A stretch of 64,000 nucleotides of DNA from Candidatus Sphingomonas phytovorans (GCA_029202385.1 CP119314.1:2110501-2174500), one strand, 5' to 3'; shown: positions 1 through 8,854, numbered from the stretch's first letter. Numbers and translations: made by a program. Notes: a model not told the origin generated them from the sequence alone.

Positions 1-519
1 GTTGATCGGCCGCGCCGCCACGATCGCGCGCGCCACCCTGCGGGACCGGGGCTCGTCGCCATATTGGTACAGGATATCGGCAATCACCGCCTCGTCGGCA
101 TGGTTGACGAAATCGGCCGCGCTCTCGCCTTCCTGGCTCATCCGCATGTCGAGCGGCCCGTCCGACTGGAAGGAGAAGCCGCGCTCCGCCTGGTCGAGCT
201 GCATCGACGACACGCCGATATCCATCGTCACGCCGTCGACCGGGGTCGCGCCCCGCGCCTCCAGCTCGGCGTCGAGCGCGGAGAAGGTCGCCGGGATCAG
301 CGTCAGCGCGCCATCCGATGCAGCCTCCAGCGCCCGCCCACCCTCGATCGCATCGGGATCGCGGTCGAAGGCGAATACGCGGGCGCCGAGGGAGAGCAGC
401 GCCCGCGTATAACCGCCCGCACCGAAGGTCGCATCGACATGACGTTCGCCAGGGGTAATGGCGAGCGCGTCGACGACCTGGGCGAGCAGCACGGGGATAT
501 GGGGTTCGGGGCCGCTCAC
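1..519 (-). CDS. rsmH: 16S rRNA (cytosine-1402-N4)-methyltransferase RsmH, 5' part only
   Basis: Cytosolic SAM-dependent methyltransferase that N4-methylates C1402 of 16S rRNA. The visible 173 codons carry the family's N-terminal HIPVLL segment, the SAM-binding stretch [13 protein letters not shown], the FDRDPDAI motif and the [10 protein letters not shown] block, all typical of RsmH/MraW. The gene runs off the left edge of the window, so the C-terminal half is not seen. The GTG start overlaps the TGA stop of mraZ (GTGA), which suggests translational coupling and co-transcription as the first genes of the division/cell-wall cluster. Family assignment is secure; only completeness is unknown. 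Confidence 0.95.
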   Translation of the reverse strand, partial: MSGPEPHIPVLLAQVVDALAITPGERHVDATFGAGGYTRALLSLGARVFAFDRDPDAIEGGRALEAASDGALTLIPATFSALDAELEARGATPVDGVTMDIGVSSMQLDQAERGFSFQSDGPLDMRMSQEGESAADFVNHADEAVIADILYQYGDEPRSRRVARAIVAARPIN

Positions 520-1016
520 AGCGCGATCCCCTTGAGCTGGCAATGGTAACGGGCGCAGGACTTCACCATCTCGGCCACGCCCTCGGCCTCGATCAGCGTC
601 TTGGGATCCCAGATCTCGAAATAGTCGAACACGCCGTAGAAAAAGGCGTTCGCGCCGATCTTGGCGTGGAAGCGCGGGAAGCCCGGCATGATGAAGCGGC
701 CGCTGCCGTCGAACGGCGTCGCCTCTCCCTGCGCCGCGCGGCGCTTGATATTGTAATCATATTCACCGTCATCGGCGGTGTAGGCCTCTTCGCGCGCGTC
801 GAGCTTGGCCTTCAGGATGGGCACATAAGCGGGGTCATAGGCGATCAGGCAGGGGTGCTTCTGATGGACGCCGATGATGACGGTGCCGCCGTCCTTGCCG
901 TCGGGACGCGGGCTGTTCGCAGCCAGGATGGCCCTGAGCGAAGCGGGGATCGCGACCCGGCCCTTGTCGTCGACAAGGCCAAGTCCGTCTCCCTGATATT
1001 CTGCCCTTTGCGCCAC
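516..1016 (-). CDS. mraZ: MraZ, transcriptional regulator of the division/cell-wall cluster
   Basis: 166-residue MraZ with two AbrB-like swapped-hairpin repeats: the first contains [14 protein letters not shown] near the N-terminus, the second [14 protein letters not shown] around residues 100-113. It is slightly longer than the roughly 145-150 residues common in the family. Start is GTG at 1016; an upstream ATG at 1042 is out of frame. MraZ binds tandem repeats in its own promoter and represses the downstream cluster (established for E. coli); a matching repeat array lies about 100 bp upstream of this start. It is followed directly by rsmH with overlapping stop and start codons. Confidence 0.95.
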   Translation of the reverse strand: MAQRAEYQGDGLGLVDDKGRVAIPASLRAILAANSPRPDGKDGGTVIIGVHQKHPCLIAYDPAYVPILKAKLDAREEAYTADDGEYDYNIKRRAAQGEATPFDGSGRFIMPGFPRFHAKIGANAFFYGVFDYFEIWDPKTLIEAEGVAEMVKSCARYHCQLKGIAL

Positions 1017-1120
1017 GCCGTACCCCGAACTCCAGCAGGCATGACTCCCCCGTCCTCGGAAGACGGCCTTCGCCGCCCTCCAGCGCCACGTCGCGCAGGC
1101 GAGATGAGTTTACCCCTGTC

Positions 1121-1180
1121 AGCACAGGGTTAACTCGGGTTAGTCGGGGATTCAAGGGGAAAGCCGGGGAAAGTCGGGGC
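1121..1180. promoter_or_regulatory. Putative MraZ operator: six tandem 10-bp units
   Basis: Six consecutive 10-mers each end in GGGN in exact 10-bp register: GGGT, GGGT, GGGA, GGGA, GGGA, GGGC, ending at 1130, 1140, 1150, 1160, 1170 and 1180. MraZ boxes known from other bacteria are direct TGGGN-type repeats spaced one helical turn apart, so this is the expected operator of mraZ. Here the G-rich strand is the plus strand, opposite to the mraZ coding strand. The rest of the 1017-1358 gap is the mraZ leader plus GC-rich inverted sequence around 1265-1300 with no gene that I can support. Confidence 0.75.
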
Positions 1181-1358
1181 AAAAGCCCTAATATCTTCGA
1201 TTCTCCGGGGAATTAATTGCAGTCATTTCAACCTGTTCTCGGTGTGTTCTTGGGATCTCGGGGCTTGGGGGGCGTTTTCCCCGGATCGCCCCGGGGTCGG
1301 GCCATGTTTTCCCTGATTCTCCCCGTCGGCACCGTTGGCCTGACAGGGGATATCGGGC

Positions 1359-1703
1359 TCATTTGGTCTTCGCGGCGTGGGGCTCGGCCCGGCGCGTGGC
1401 CTGGGCGATGTTGAGTTCGGCCGTGGAACTCGGCGCGACGCCGAGTTCGGCGAGCGGTTCGCTGGTCGCGCCTTCGATCGGAAGCATCTGGTTGCCGGCC
1501 GCCATATTGGCCACCACATCCGGACGGGCGCCGCCGACGACGATCAGCGGCCGCTCCCTGTTGGCGGTGGAGAAGATCGCGGCGGCCAGACCGATAAGAA
1601 GCAGAACCGCGGCGAGGCCGATCATGCCGACCTTCACCCGTTGCGACGTCTGCGCCGGATCTTGAATCATGATTTTCATACGTGTGGCATAAATGTAACG
1701 CAT
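1359..1703 (-). CDS. Small single-pass membrane protein of unknown function
   Basis: Encodes up to 114 residues. One clear hydrophobic segment (VGMIGLAAVLLLIGLAAAIF, about residues 25-44) follows a short charged N-terminus, and the remaining ~70 residues form a soluble tail rich in Ala, Pro and Glu. I do not recognise a family. Internal ATG codons at 1679 and 1670 could be the true start; none has a strong ribosome binding site. It stands alone between the mraZ control region and the cysteine synthase, all on the minus strand. Coding is supported by the membrane-protein pattern and an acceptable frame; function is unknown. Confidence 0.6.
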   Translation of the reverse strand: MRYIYATRMKIMIQDPAQTSQRVKVGMIGLAAVLLLIGLAAAIFSTANRERPLIVVGGARPDVVANMAAGNQMLPIEGATSEPLAELGVAPSSTAELNIAQATRRAEPHAAKTK

Positions 1704-1728
1704 GAAAAGAGTCTTGTCGATGGCCCGG

Positions 1729-2721
1729 CTATTCGCGCTTCAGCCGCTCCGGAACGGTCAGCCCCTTGGACTCGAGCCAGGCCCGATTGTAGAGCGTCGA
1801 GAGGTAGCGGAACCCCGTGTCGCACAGGATCGTCGCGATCCTTTTGCCCGGCCCGAGCTCCCTGGCCAGCCGCACCGCGCCGGCGACGTTGATGCCCGAC
1901 GAGAGCCCCAGGCACAGCCCCTCCTCGTCGAGCAGCCGGGTCACCCATTCAAGCCCCTCCTCGTCGGAGATGCGGAACTGGGTGTCGATCGGCGCGCCTT
2001 CCAGATTGGCGGTGATTCGTCCCTGCCCGATCCCTTCGGCGACCGAACTGCCCTCCGACTTCAGCTCGCCACAGGCGTAATAATCGTAGAGCGCGGCGCC
2101 GTACGGATCGCTGAGCGCGATGCACACGCCCTCGTCCTTCGCCTTCAGCCCCAGCCCCACGCCCGCCAGCGTGCCGCCGGTGCCGACCGAGCAGGTGAAG
2201 CCGTCGATCCGGCCCTCCATCTGAGTCCAGATCTCTTCCGCCGTGCCAACGATATGCGCTCGGCGATTGGCGATATTGTCGAACTGGTTGGCCCAGATCG
2301 CGTTGGGCGTCTCCTCTGCGATCCGACGGGAGGTGTGAACGAAATGCCCCGGATTCGAATAAGGGGCGGCCGGCACCAGTACAAGTTCGGCGCCGAGCGC
2401 GCGCAGCGTGTCCATCTTCTCGCGGCTCTGGGTCTCCGGCATGACGATGATCGTCCGGTACCCCTTGGCATTGGCGACCAGCGCCAGGCCGATGCCGGTA
2501 TTGCCCGCGGTACCCTCGACGATCGTCCCGCCCGGCTGGATCAGCCCGCGCTCCTCGGCATCCTCGACGATGAACAGGGCGGCGCGATCCTTCACCGAGG
2601 CGCCGGGGTTGGCGAACTCGCATTTGCCGAAGATATCGCAGCCGGCGGCCTCGCTTGGGCCGTTCAGGCGGACGAGCGGTGTATGGCCGATCAGGGCGAG
2701 CGTGTTGGGGGCGGTGTGCAT
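1729..2721 (-). CDS. cysK: Cysteine synthase A family PLP enzyme
   Basis: 330-residue fold-type II PLP enzyme expected to make cysteine from O-acetylserine and sulfide. The PLP lysine lies in NPGASVKDR (Lys44), the phosphate/substrate loop in EGTAGNTGIGLA (about 70-81), and the glycine-rich PLP phosphate loop in SVGTGGTLAG. The usual TSGNT loop reads TAGNT here, so the first Ser is Ala; related family members such as cystathionine beta-synthase-like enzymes are alternatives. The start at MHTAPNTLAL was chosen because the alignable domain begins there; the open frame continues 12 codons upstream without family similarity. It is a single gene with no cysE neighbour. Confidence 0.85.
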   Translation of the reverse strand: MHTAPNTLALIGHTPLVRLNGPSEAAGCDIFGKCEFANPGASVKDRAALFIVEDAEERGLIQPGGTIVEGTAGNTGIGLALVANAKGYRTIIVMPETQSREKMDTLRALGAELVLVPAAPYSNPGHFVHTSRRIAEETPNAIWANQFDNIANRRAHIVGTAEEIWTQMEGRIDGFTCSVGTGGTLAGVGLGLKAKDEGVCIALSDPYGAALYDYYACGELKSEGSSVAEGIGQGRITANLEGAPIDTQFRISDEEGLEWVTRLLDEEGLCLGLSSGINVAGAVRLARELGPGKRIATILCDTGFRYLSTLYNRAWLESKGLTVPERLKRE

Positions 2722-2825
2722 GGGCGCTAGATAGAAGCGCCACCCCCTGCTGGGCAAGCAAGCGAAACTTGTGTCGGAGGATCGACCACTTCCGCGATAG
2801 CCAAGTTCGCCCGATCACCGATAAG

Positions 2826-4190
2826 ATGCGCCCGATGACCACGCCCGATCCCGTTCAAGCGCTTCACGAAACGCTCGTCAGGCGCGACACGCCGGAGACG
2901 GTGGCAGCGCTGATCGCATCCGCGCTGCCGTCGCCGCAGGATCGCAAGCTCACGGCCGAGCTTCAAAGGATTATCCGGGGATCGGGGGCGCGACGCTTCG
3001 GCTGGTCCTCGATGGCCAGCGTGTTCCGCGCACCGGACCGTATGGACCGGCAGATCGCGAAAGCGCGCGAGCTGGCCCAGCTCTTTCTCGATAATGCACT
3101 GCCGGAATCCGACGATGCCGACGCACTCGATTCCTTCATCGCGCGCTTCAACGTGTTGATCGGCAAGCAGCCCGGCCGGGCCAGCTTCAAGCATGACCGA
3201 CATAATCGGCAGGCGCGGGGCGCGCTCGGCCTCGATATCTCGCGTCGCCGGTATGTGAAGCTGTTCCGCGTCGCCGCCCGCCTGGAACGGCGGCTCGCAG
3301 CATTGAGGCGCGAGGAATCACGCCACCGCCTGGTCCTGCTGGGCAAGGCCGCGCTCGCCCCCGACCTGACCTTGGGCGATCTCGGCGGCCATGCGCAGAC
3401 AGCAGCCTTTGTCGCTTATTATGCAGCGCGCATGAAACTGCGCAGTGAATTCACGATCAGTGGTCAGCAACAACCATTCGATCATCTTGCGGCCGCCCTG
3501 CTCGGCCTGTGCGCTCGGGATACCCGGACCCGCTGGTATGCGATCGCCCATGTCTTTCCGCGCGATGACGTACTCTCGCATCTGTCGGATGCCGAAAAAG
3601 GCCAGCTGCTCGGCCGCTGGTTCGATATTCTGAACGAGATTTCGGATCGGCTCGAGGCGGCGTACCGGACCACCGACATCGATCTTGCCAGCATGATCGT
3701 GAAGCGGGGCAATGATTCGTCGACCTGGAATCTGCTTGCCACCGCGTGGAACCGAGCACGCGATCACTGGATGGCCTTGATCGTCGCGCTCGGCCTGGAG
3801 CCGGTGTTCGAGCAGATGCTACCCGGCAAGGTCATGCGCCTGATGGCAGCGGACGTGGCTTATTGGCACCGCAGCGCCGGTGGCGGAATCCATCCCGATA
3901 CCTTGGTCTGGCAGGCCCTCCCCAAACCATGGGAGGTGCTTCACGGAGAGATGAAATGCACTCGCGAAAAGGTCGAGGTCGCCTGCGCGGAAAAGGACGT
4001 CGACCCGATCAAGGCCGGCTGGACAACGCCGCGGTCGCGTCGCGCCGTGGCGTCCGCAAAGCCGACACCCGAACTTGTCCATGGGGTTACGGTCAACAAT
4101 CCCTATTTCGCCTCGTTGCTTCGTGACATGGGTGCTTTCAGCGGCAAACCTCCACGGAAGCGATTCTTCGACCTGCTGTTCGGCGATTGA
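2826..4190 (+). CDS. Hypothetical cytosolic protein, about 454 residues
   Basis: The frame is open from 2655, but the likely start is ATG 2826 or ATG 2835, since the upstream part overlaps the divergent cysteine synthase promoter. The product has no signal peptide or membrane helix, is rich in Arg and Ala, and looks mostly helical. Late segments such as WNLLATAWNRARDHWMALIV and the C-terminal NNPYFASLLRDMGAF look like ordered domains. I do not recognise the family. The gene is transcribed divergently from the cysteine synthase and ends about 35 bp before the tRNA-like sequence. Coding is well supported by length and composition; function is unknown. Confidence 0.75.
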   Translation: MRPMTTPDPVQALHETLVRRDTPETVAALIASALPSPQDRKLTAELQRIIRGSGARRFGWSSMASVFRAPDRMDRQIAKARELAQLFLDNALPESDDADALDSFIARFNVLIGKQPGRASFKHDRHNRQARGALGLDISRRRYVKLFRVAARLERRLAALRREESRHRLVLLGKAALAPDLTLGDLGGHAQTAAFVAYYAARMKLRSEFTISGQQQPFDHLAAALLGLCARDTRTRWYAIAHVFPRDDVLSHLSDAEKGQLLGRWFDILNEISDRLEAAYRTTDIDLASMIVKRGNDSSTWNLLATAWNRARDHWMALIVALGLEPVFEQMLPGKVMRLMAADVAYWHRSAGGGIHPDTLVWQALPKPWEVLHGEMKCTREKVEVACAEKDVDPIKAGWTTPRSRRAVASAKPTPELVHGVTVNNPYFASLLRDMGAFSGKPPRKRFFDLLFGD

Positions 4191-4224
4191 CAGACAACTG
4201 CGCGAAAGATCAAAAGTCAGGCGC

Positions 4225-4296
4225 CCCCCGGTAGCTCAGTGGCAGAGCAGTCGGCTCGTCTCCGACCGGACGCTGGTTCGAGCCCAGCTCGGGAGG
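4225..4296 (+). tRNA. tRNA-like sequence, possible tRNA-Thr(CGU) or degenerate tRNA
   Basis: Folds as a cloverleaf: acceptor 4225-4231 pairs with 4289-4295 with one C-A mismatch; the D arm is GCTC/GAGC; the anticodon stem GTCGG/CCGAC closes the loop CTCGTCT; the T arm GCTGG/CCAGC has loop TTCGAGC. The anticodon would be CGU (Thr). Oddities: positions 37-38 of the anticodon loop are C and T instead of purines, and there is no encoded CCA. It may be a decayed tRNA or an integration scar beside the vapBC pair that follows. Confidence 0.45.
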
Positions 4297-4458
4297 CACC
4301 TTATTCTCCCGCCGCTCTATCGATACGAGGCGCCGGTCCTCGCCGTCGCCGCCGATCATGCGAATTGTAGGAGCCGGCGCGCGGCGCGCACGGTGTTGTG
4401 GGCAAGCAAGCTGGATCATCACCCCCTAAGTTCGCCGTTGTCGCATCCGCGTGCCCAT

Positions 4459-4486
4459 GGTAGAATTTTCTACCTCGGAGGTAGAA
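4459..4486. promoter_or_regulatory. vapBC operator palindromes overlapping the vapB ribosome binding site
   Basis: Three half-sites GGTAGAA / TTCTACC / GGTAGAA form two overlapping inverted repeats: 4459-4474 (7-bp arms, 2-bp spacer) and 4468-4486 (perfect 9-bp arms around one G). The second contains the Shine-Dalgarno GGAGGT used by vapB at ATG 4489. This is the expected placement for autoregulation by a VapBC complex. Confidence 0.75.
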
Positions 4487-4488
4487 AC

Positions 4489-4761
4489 ATGGGCGTTCAG
4501 CTCAACATCAAGGACGAAGAGACCGTCAGGCTGGCCCGCGAACTCGCCGCCGAAATGGGCGAGAGCGTTACCCAGGCGGTACGCATCGCCCTACAGGAAC
4601 GGCGCGCTCGCACGGCTACGCCGCGACGCCGGGCAACCGTCGAGGAAATGATGGCAGTCGTTCGCGGTTTGCGAGACCATTGGAAACCGGAGTTTCGTGA
4701 TCAGGAATTGTCGCTGACGCACGGCGACCTGCTCTATAATGAGGATGGTTCGTTCAAGTGA
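4489..4761 (+). CDS. vapB: VapB-type antitoxin
   Basis: 90-residue antitoxin with an N-terminal DNA-binding half (MGVQLNIKDEETVRLARELA, then GESVTQAVRIAL) resembling the PSK/RHH-type antitoxins paired with PIN toxins, and a C-terminal toxin-neutralising tail rich in Arg and Glu. The start at ATG 4489 has GGAGGT six bases upstream and follows the operator palindromes directly. Its TGA stop overlaps the GTG start of vapC, so the two proteins are translationally coupled. It should bind VapC and repress its own promoter (family knowledge). Confidence 0.88.
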   Translation: MGVQLNIKDEETVRLARELAAEMGESVTQAVRIALQERRARTATPRRRATVEEMMAVVRGLRDHWKPEFRDQELSLTHGDLLYNEDGSFK

Positions 4762-5150
4762 TTGTCGATACGTCGGCGATCATTGCGATCTTGCGAGACG
4801 AGCCTGAGGCGAGAGCCTTTCTGGAGGCGATGGCTACAGCAACGAGCTTGCGGATATCCGCCGGCTCCTGGCTGGAACTGACGGTGGTCACGACGCGCGG
4901 GGGCGATGCGCTGATCGGCGAGGCTGCCGACGCGTTGCTGGCACGCTTCGACGTCCAGATTGAGGCTGTGACTAAGGAAATCGCGACAATCGCGAATGAC
5001 GGCTATCGGCGATATGGACGAGGCACCCGGCATGCCGCCGATCTCAATTTCGGCGATTGCTTTGCCTATGCGCTCGCGAAAGCGACGGGCGAACCGCTCC
5101 TCTTCAAAGGCAATGATTTCCTAAGGACTGATATCGTCCCCGCGCTCTGA
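4758..5150 (+). CDS. vapC: VapC PIN-domain ribonuclease toxin
   Basis: 130-residue PIN domain. Acidic metal-binding residues fall in the expected places: VDTSAIIAIL (Asp4), SWLELTVV (Glu), LNFGDCFAYALA (Asp in the third motif) and LFKGNDF near the end. VapC toxins are Mg-dependent RNases, often cleaving tRNA or rRNA, and are held inactive by VapB. The GTG start overlaps the vapB stop. The C-terminus ends just before the convergent Mpo1-like gene (stop codons adjacent at 5150/5151). The pair looks intact, with no sign of frameshift. Confidence 0.9.
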   Translation: MIVDTSAIIAILRDEPEARAFLEAMATATSLRISAGSWLELTVVTTRGGDALIGEAADALLARFDVQIEAVTKEIATIANDGYRRYGRGTRHAADLNFGDCFAYALAKATGEPLLFKGNDFLRTDIVPAL

Positions 5151-5477
5151 TCAGGCGACACCCGCCGCGCGCAGATGCGGCCCCAGCCGCCCGGTCAGCC
5201 ACAAAAAGAACATCCGGTAATCGCTGAACAGCGACCACAGCGGATAGGTGAAGGTCGCCGGCCGGTTCTTCTCCACCCCGAAATGCGCGCCCCAGGCAAA
5301 ACCGTATCCGGCGAGCGGCACCAATGCCCACCACCAGCCACCCTTCGTCAACGCGAGCGCGAGGAAGACGAAGGTCAGCGCCGTGCCGACATAATGCAGC
5401 CGCCGCGTCTCGGGCTTCGCATGCTCGCGAAGATAATAAGGCCAGAATGCGGCATAGGTGGTGATCTGCTGTACCAT
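5151..5477 (-). CDS. Mpo1-like (DUF962) membrane protein
   Basis: 108-residue protein of the DUF962/YGL010w family. Family signatures are the N-terminal [10 protein letters not shown] followed by RRLHYVGT, two hydrophobic helices, and the C-terminal [25 protein letters not shown] block. Yeast Mpo1 is an Fe(II)-dependent dioxygenase acting on 2-hydroxy fatty acids; conserved His residues (REHA, LHYVGT, GAHFG) are kept here. A similar role in 2-hydroxy fatty acid turnover would fit a sphingolipid-making sphingomonad, but that is inference. Start at ATG 5477; the open frame upstream of it has no family similarity. Confidence 0.85.
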   Translation of the reverse strand: MVQQITTYAAFWPYYLREHAKPETRRLHYVGTALTFVFLALALTKGGWWWALVPLAGYGFAWGAHFGVEKNRPATFTYPLWSLFSDYRMFFLWLTGRLGPHLRAAGVA

Positions 5478-5688
5478 GAGTCGGGATGCTAGCGTCGCGG
5501 CCAAGCATGTCGACCGATAATTTCGGCACGCCTTCGGAGCAGGAATATGGCTCACGGAAAGTACGGTTTTCCGCCGAAAATCTAATATCCCCTCATGAGA
5601 TAGGAAAACGCTTGCCTGCCCGGAAAAGCCGTGACACAAACACGGCGAAAATGAGGCCCAAATAAGGCAAGTATCTAGGGAGCATGTC

Positions 5689-7260
5689 ATGAAGTCCAAG
5701 ACGATCCTGTGCTGCGTCGCGTTGGCGGCGGTGACGGCCGGCTGTTCGAAGCCGGGCGGCAACAATTATTCGATGCCCAGCTATGAAGCGAGCGACACCG
5801 CCGAGGCTGGACTGGCCACCCCCGATGCAAGCGGCGAGAAATACAAACCCAATGCCATCTCGCCGGTGCACATGGTCGCCGACGCGCCAGTCTCGACCTT
5901 TGCGGTCGATGTCGACACCGCCGCCTATGCCAATGTCCGCCGCTTCCTCACCCAGGGCCGGAAGCCGCCGGTCGACGCGGTCCGCACCGAGGAGATGATC
6001 AACTATTTCCGCTATGACTATCCCCTGCCCTCCGACCGCGAGGCGCCGTTCAGCGTGACCACCGACGTCGCTCAATCGCCCTGGAACCAGGATACGAAGA
6101 TCCTGCGCATCGGCCTGCGCGGTTATGACCTTCCCTATGCGCGCCGCCCGGCCGCGAACCTGGTCTTCCTGGTCGATGTCTCGGGGTCGATGGACGAGCC
6201 GGACAAGCTGCCCCTGGTCAAATCCGCCCTCTCCACCCTCGCCGACAATATCGGCCGCGAGGATCGGGTCGCGATCGTCGTCTACGCCGGTGCGGCCGGC
6301 GTGGTGCTCGATTCAACCAGCGACCCGTCGGAGATCAAGGCGGCGCTCGACACTCTCAGCGCTGGCGGCTCGACCGCCGGCGGCGAAGGACTCCAGCTCG
6401 CTTATTCGATCGCCCGCGAGCATTTCATCAAGGGCGGCGTCAATCGCATCCTCCTCGCCACCGACGGTGACTTCAATGTCGGCATCACCGACCAGAAGGA
6501 GCTGGAGACGCTGATCGAGCATGAACGCGACGACGGCATCACCCTCACCACGCTCGGCTTCGGCCAGGGCAATCTCAACGACTCGATGATGGAATCGATC
6601 GCCGATCTCGGCAACGGCAACTATGCCTATATCGACAGCGCGATGGAGGCGAAGAAGGTCCTGTCCGAGGAACTCGCCTCGACCCTCTTCACGATCGCCA
6701 AGGACGTGAAGGTCCAGGTCGAGTTCAACCCCGCCTATGTCAGCCAGTACCGCCTGATCGGCTATGAGAACCGCGCGCTGGCCGAGCAGGATTTCGACAA
6801 CGACAAGGTCGACGCGGGCGACATCGGCGCCGGCCACCAGGTCACCGCGATCTACGAGGTCGTGCCCGCCGGAACGAAGGGCTGGATGTCCGACCGCCGC
6901 TACACCGACAACCGCCGCGCCACGCAGGCCCCGGCCAGGCAGGACGGCGAGATGGCGTTCGTCCGCCTGCGCTACAAATTGCCGGACGGCGACACTTCGC
7001 GCCTGATCGAACGCCCGGTCGACGCCCGCCAGCTCGCCACCCATGCCCTGCCACAGGGCGACATGGCCTTTGCCACCGCGGTCGCCGCCTTCGGGCAAAA
7101 ATTGCGCGGCGACACGCGGCTCGGCGACCTCGCCTATGCCGATATCCGTCGCCTCGCCGGCAACGCGGACGGCTATTGGCGACAGGAATTCATCAAGCTC
7201 ACTGAACTCGCCGAGGCGGGGCAGGTGCCTGCGGCGTCGCGCCGGGACTGGATCGGCTAG
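5689..7260 (+). CDS. von Willebrand factor A domain lipoprotein, YfbK-like
   Basis: 523-residue lipoprotein. The signal peptide ends in a lipobox (AVTAGC, Cys19). An N-terminal domain (about 55-135, with [21 protein letters not shown]) precedes a vWA domain whose MIDAS motif DVSGS is at residues 163-167, and a C-terminal DUF3520-like domain follows. This order is that of the YfbK family. The protein should be membrane-anchored in the periplasm and bind a partner through the metal site; the partner is unknown. A ribosome binding site AGGGAGC precedes the start. A strong stem-loop follows the stop at 7296-7331. Confidence 0.88.
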   Translation: MKSKTILCCVALAAVTAGCSKPGGNNYSMPSYEASDTAEAGLATPDASGEKYKPNAISPVHMVADAPVSTFAVDVDTAAYANVRRFLTQGRKPPVDAVRTEEMINYFRYDYPLPSDREAPFSVTTDVAQSPWNQDTKILRIGLRGYDLPYARRPAANLVFLVDVSGSMDEPDKLPLVKSALSTLADNIGREDRVAIVVYAGAAGVVLDSTSDPSEIKAALDTLSAGGSTAGGEGLQLAYSIAREHFIKGGVNRILLATDGDFNVGITDQKELETLIEHERDDGITLTTLGFGQGNLNDSMMESIADLGNGNYAYIDSAMEAKKVLSEELASTLFTIAKDVKVQVEFNPAYVSQYRLIGYENRALAEQDFDNDKVDAGDIGAGHQVTAIYEVVPAGTKGWMSDRRYTDNRRATQAPARQDGEMAFVRLRYKLPDGDTSRLIERPVDARQLATHALPQGDMAFATAVAAFGQKLRGDTRLGDLAYADIRRLAGNADGYWRQEFIKLTELAEAGQVPAASRRDWIG

Positions 7261-7295
7261 GGAGATCCAGTTCAGCCGCGATCGTCGCAGCAGGG

Positions 7296-7331
7296 AGCGG
7301 CCGGGGATGTGTCCAACCCCGGCCGCTCTTT
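7296..7331 (+). terminator. Stem-loop terminator after the vWA lipoprotein gene
   Basis: Perfect 11-bp stem AGCGGCCGGGG / CCCCGGCCGCT around a 10-base loop, followed by CTTTA, 35 bp after the stop codon. Confidence 0.75.
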
Positions 7332-7462
7332 ACGCATTCCTTATGCGGATGCCCCCAGGTCGCCGTCGAAGCTTAACGCCCCCCGCGCCTATCTGAGGGC
7401 CGCGGCACGACAACGCGCCGCGCCATCGCCGGCGGCCCCCTTGCCGGCGCAGGAGCATCCCG

Positions 7463-7684
7463 ATGCAGACCCGTCCCGCCGATCCCGGTGCGACACCCCA
7501 TATCCTCCAGGTCGGGCAGGATCGCCGCGGCCGCTGGATGGTCCAGGAAAATCACGGCCTGATCGAGGGCGTGTTCATCTCCCGCGACGCGGCCCTCCAT
7601 TTCGCCCGCCTCGAACGCCATGCCTTTCCCGGCGCGACGGTGGAACTCGCGAGCCACCCGCTCACCTCGACTCTCGCGGCCTGA
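7463..7684 (+). CDS. Small hypothetical protein (73 residues)
   Basis: Short cytosolic protein with a compact pattern: HILQVGQDRRGRWMVQENHGLIEGVFISRDAALHFARLE. The beta-hairpin then helix layout (VGQDRRGRWMVQE, then FISRDAALHFARLER) resembles small DUF2188-like domains, in which a query strand is followed by a helix, but I cannot assign it firmly. GGAGCATCCCG lies just upstream of the ATG. It is followed after 14 bp by another tiny gene and then a methyltransferase, suggesting a short operon starting after the 7.3 kb terminator. Confidence 0.65.
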   Translation: MQTRPADPGATPHILQVGQDRRGRWMVQENHGLIEGVFISRDAALHFARLERHAFPGATVELASHPLTSTLAA

Positions 7685-7698
7685 CATGGAGAAAGACG

Positions 7699-7857
7699 AT
7701 GTCCCCGGATCTCACCGGCCTGCTGGTCATCGCCCTGATCGGCCTCGCCCTGACGAGCCTCGCTCTGCTCTGCCGTCTCCGCACGACACGCACGCCCAGC
7801 CGGCACCCGGCGCCCCACCCCGACATCACCCTCGGATTCAGGGATCCCTGGCGCTGA
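7699..7857 (+). CDS. Tiny single-pass membrane protein (52 residues)
   Basis: Starts at ATG 7699 with GGAGAAAG upstream. Residues 4-26 (DLTGLLVIALIGLALTSLALLCR) form one transmembrane helix, followed by a basic, Pro/His-rich tail. It sits between the 73-residue gene and the methyltransferase, all on the plus strand with short gaps. No family recognised. Confidence 0.6.
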   Translation: MSPDLTGLLVIALIGLALTSLALLCRLRTTRTPSRHPAPHPDITLGFRDPWR

Positions 7858-7924
7858 GGCCCTTCCGCCGCCCGGTCGATCGCGACCCCGGCAATCATTG
7901 AACTCCCCCTTTCAGGAGCCACCC

Positions 7925-8854
7925 ATGGCAACCCGCCTTGCGTTCGACGACATCACGGACCCGGACCCTCTCCCGGCCAGCGCCGAAATCGCCCTCGCCT
8001 ATGACGCCGCCGGCGCGGACTATCGTGACTATGCCGATGGCGACGCATCGTCCGGTTTCTCCGGCCGCTACGACTTTGCCGATCGCGAACTGTGGCTGCG
8101 GATCGACAAGACCCTGATCGAACTGCGTGCCCAGGGCCGCCACGCCATCCGCATCCTCGATCTCGGCTGCGGCCCGGGCACCTGGCTGCTGCGCACCGCC
8201 GCCCGCGCCCGCGATCTCGGCTTCACCGCGATCGAGGGGCGCGGCGTCGACATCTCCCCGGCGATGATCGCCCTCGCCAACCAGGCCGCCGCCCGCATGA
8301 CCGACCCGAGGATCGGCCTGACCTTCGACGTCGGCGACATAGTGGAGACGCTCGAACAGGAGGGCCGCCATGCCTGCGACATCGCGCTCTGCCTCTACGG
8401 GGTGCTCAACCATGTGGTGCCGTCCAGCTACCCCGCCGTGGCGCGCGCGCTGGCCGAGGTGACCGACGGCGCGCTGATCGCCACGGTCCGCTCGACCGGC
8501 AGCCTCCCGTCGATCTTCATCTCGGGGCTGGAGAAGGCGCGGCATTACCATCAGGACCATGAGCATGACCGGCTCGAGATCGACCTGCTCGATGGTCGCC
8601 ACCTCGAATTCGCCCTCCATCTGTTCAGCGCCCGCGAAGTCCGCGCCCTGTTCGCCCCTCACTGCGCGATCCGCGAACTCGCCGGCATCGACGTCTTCCA
8701 CAGCCGCTTCCGTCCCGAACGCGACTGGAACCCGGCGACCGAGGACCCGGCGCTCGAGGCAAGCCTCGCCCGCCTCGAACATTTCTGCGCCACCGATCCG
8801 ACCTTCATCGATCGCGCCGCGCATATCCTGCTGCTCGCCGGGCCGGCCGAGTAG
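7925..8854 (+). CDS. Class I SAM-dependent methyltransferase
   Basis: 309-residue methyltransferase. SAM-binding motif I is ILDLGCGPGTWLLR (about residues 78-91), motif II contains GRGVDISPAMIALANQ, and the later DIALCLYGVLNHV is the motif IV region. The substrate is not evident. ATG 7925 was chosen because AGGAGCC lies eight bases upstream; an earlier in-frame ATG at 7898 lacks such a site. It is the last gene of the small 7.46-8.85 kb group. Its length and the long C-terminal part after the Rossmann core suggest a small-molecule methyltransferase, but that is inference. Confidence 0.85.
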   Translation: MATRLAFDDITDPDPLPASAEIALAYDAAGADYRDYADGDASSGFSGRYDFADRELWLRIDKTLIELRAQGRHAIRILDLGCGPGTWLLRTAARARDLGFTAIEGRGVDISPAMIALANQAAARMTDPRIGLTFDVGDIVETLEQEGRHACDIALCLYGVLNHVVPSSYPAVARALAEVTDGALIATVRSTGSLPSIFISGLEKARHYHQDHEHDRLEIDLLDGRHLEFALHLFSAREVRALFAPHCAIRELAGIDVFHSRFRPERDWNPATEDPALEASLARLEHFCATDPTFIDRAAHILLLAGPAE

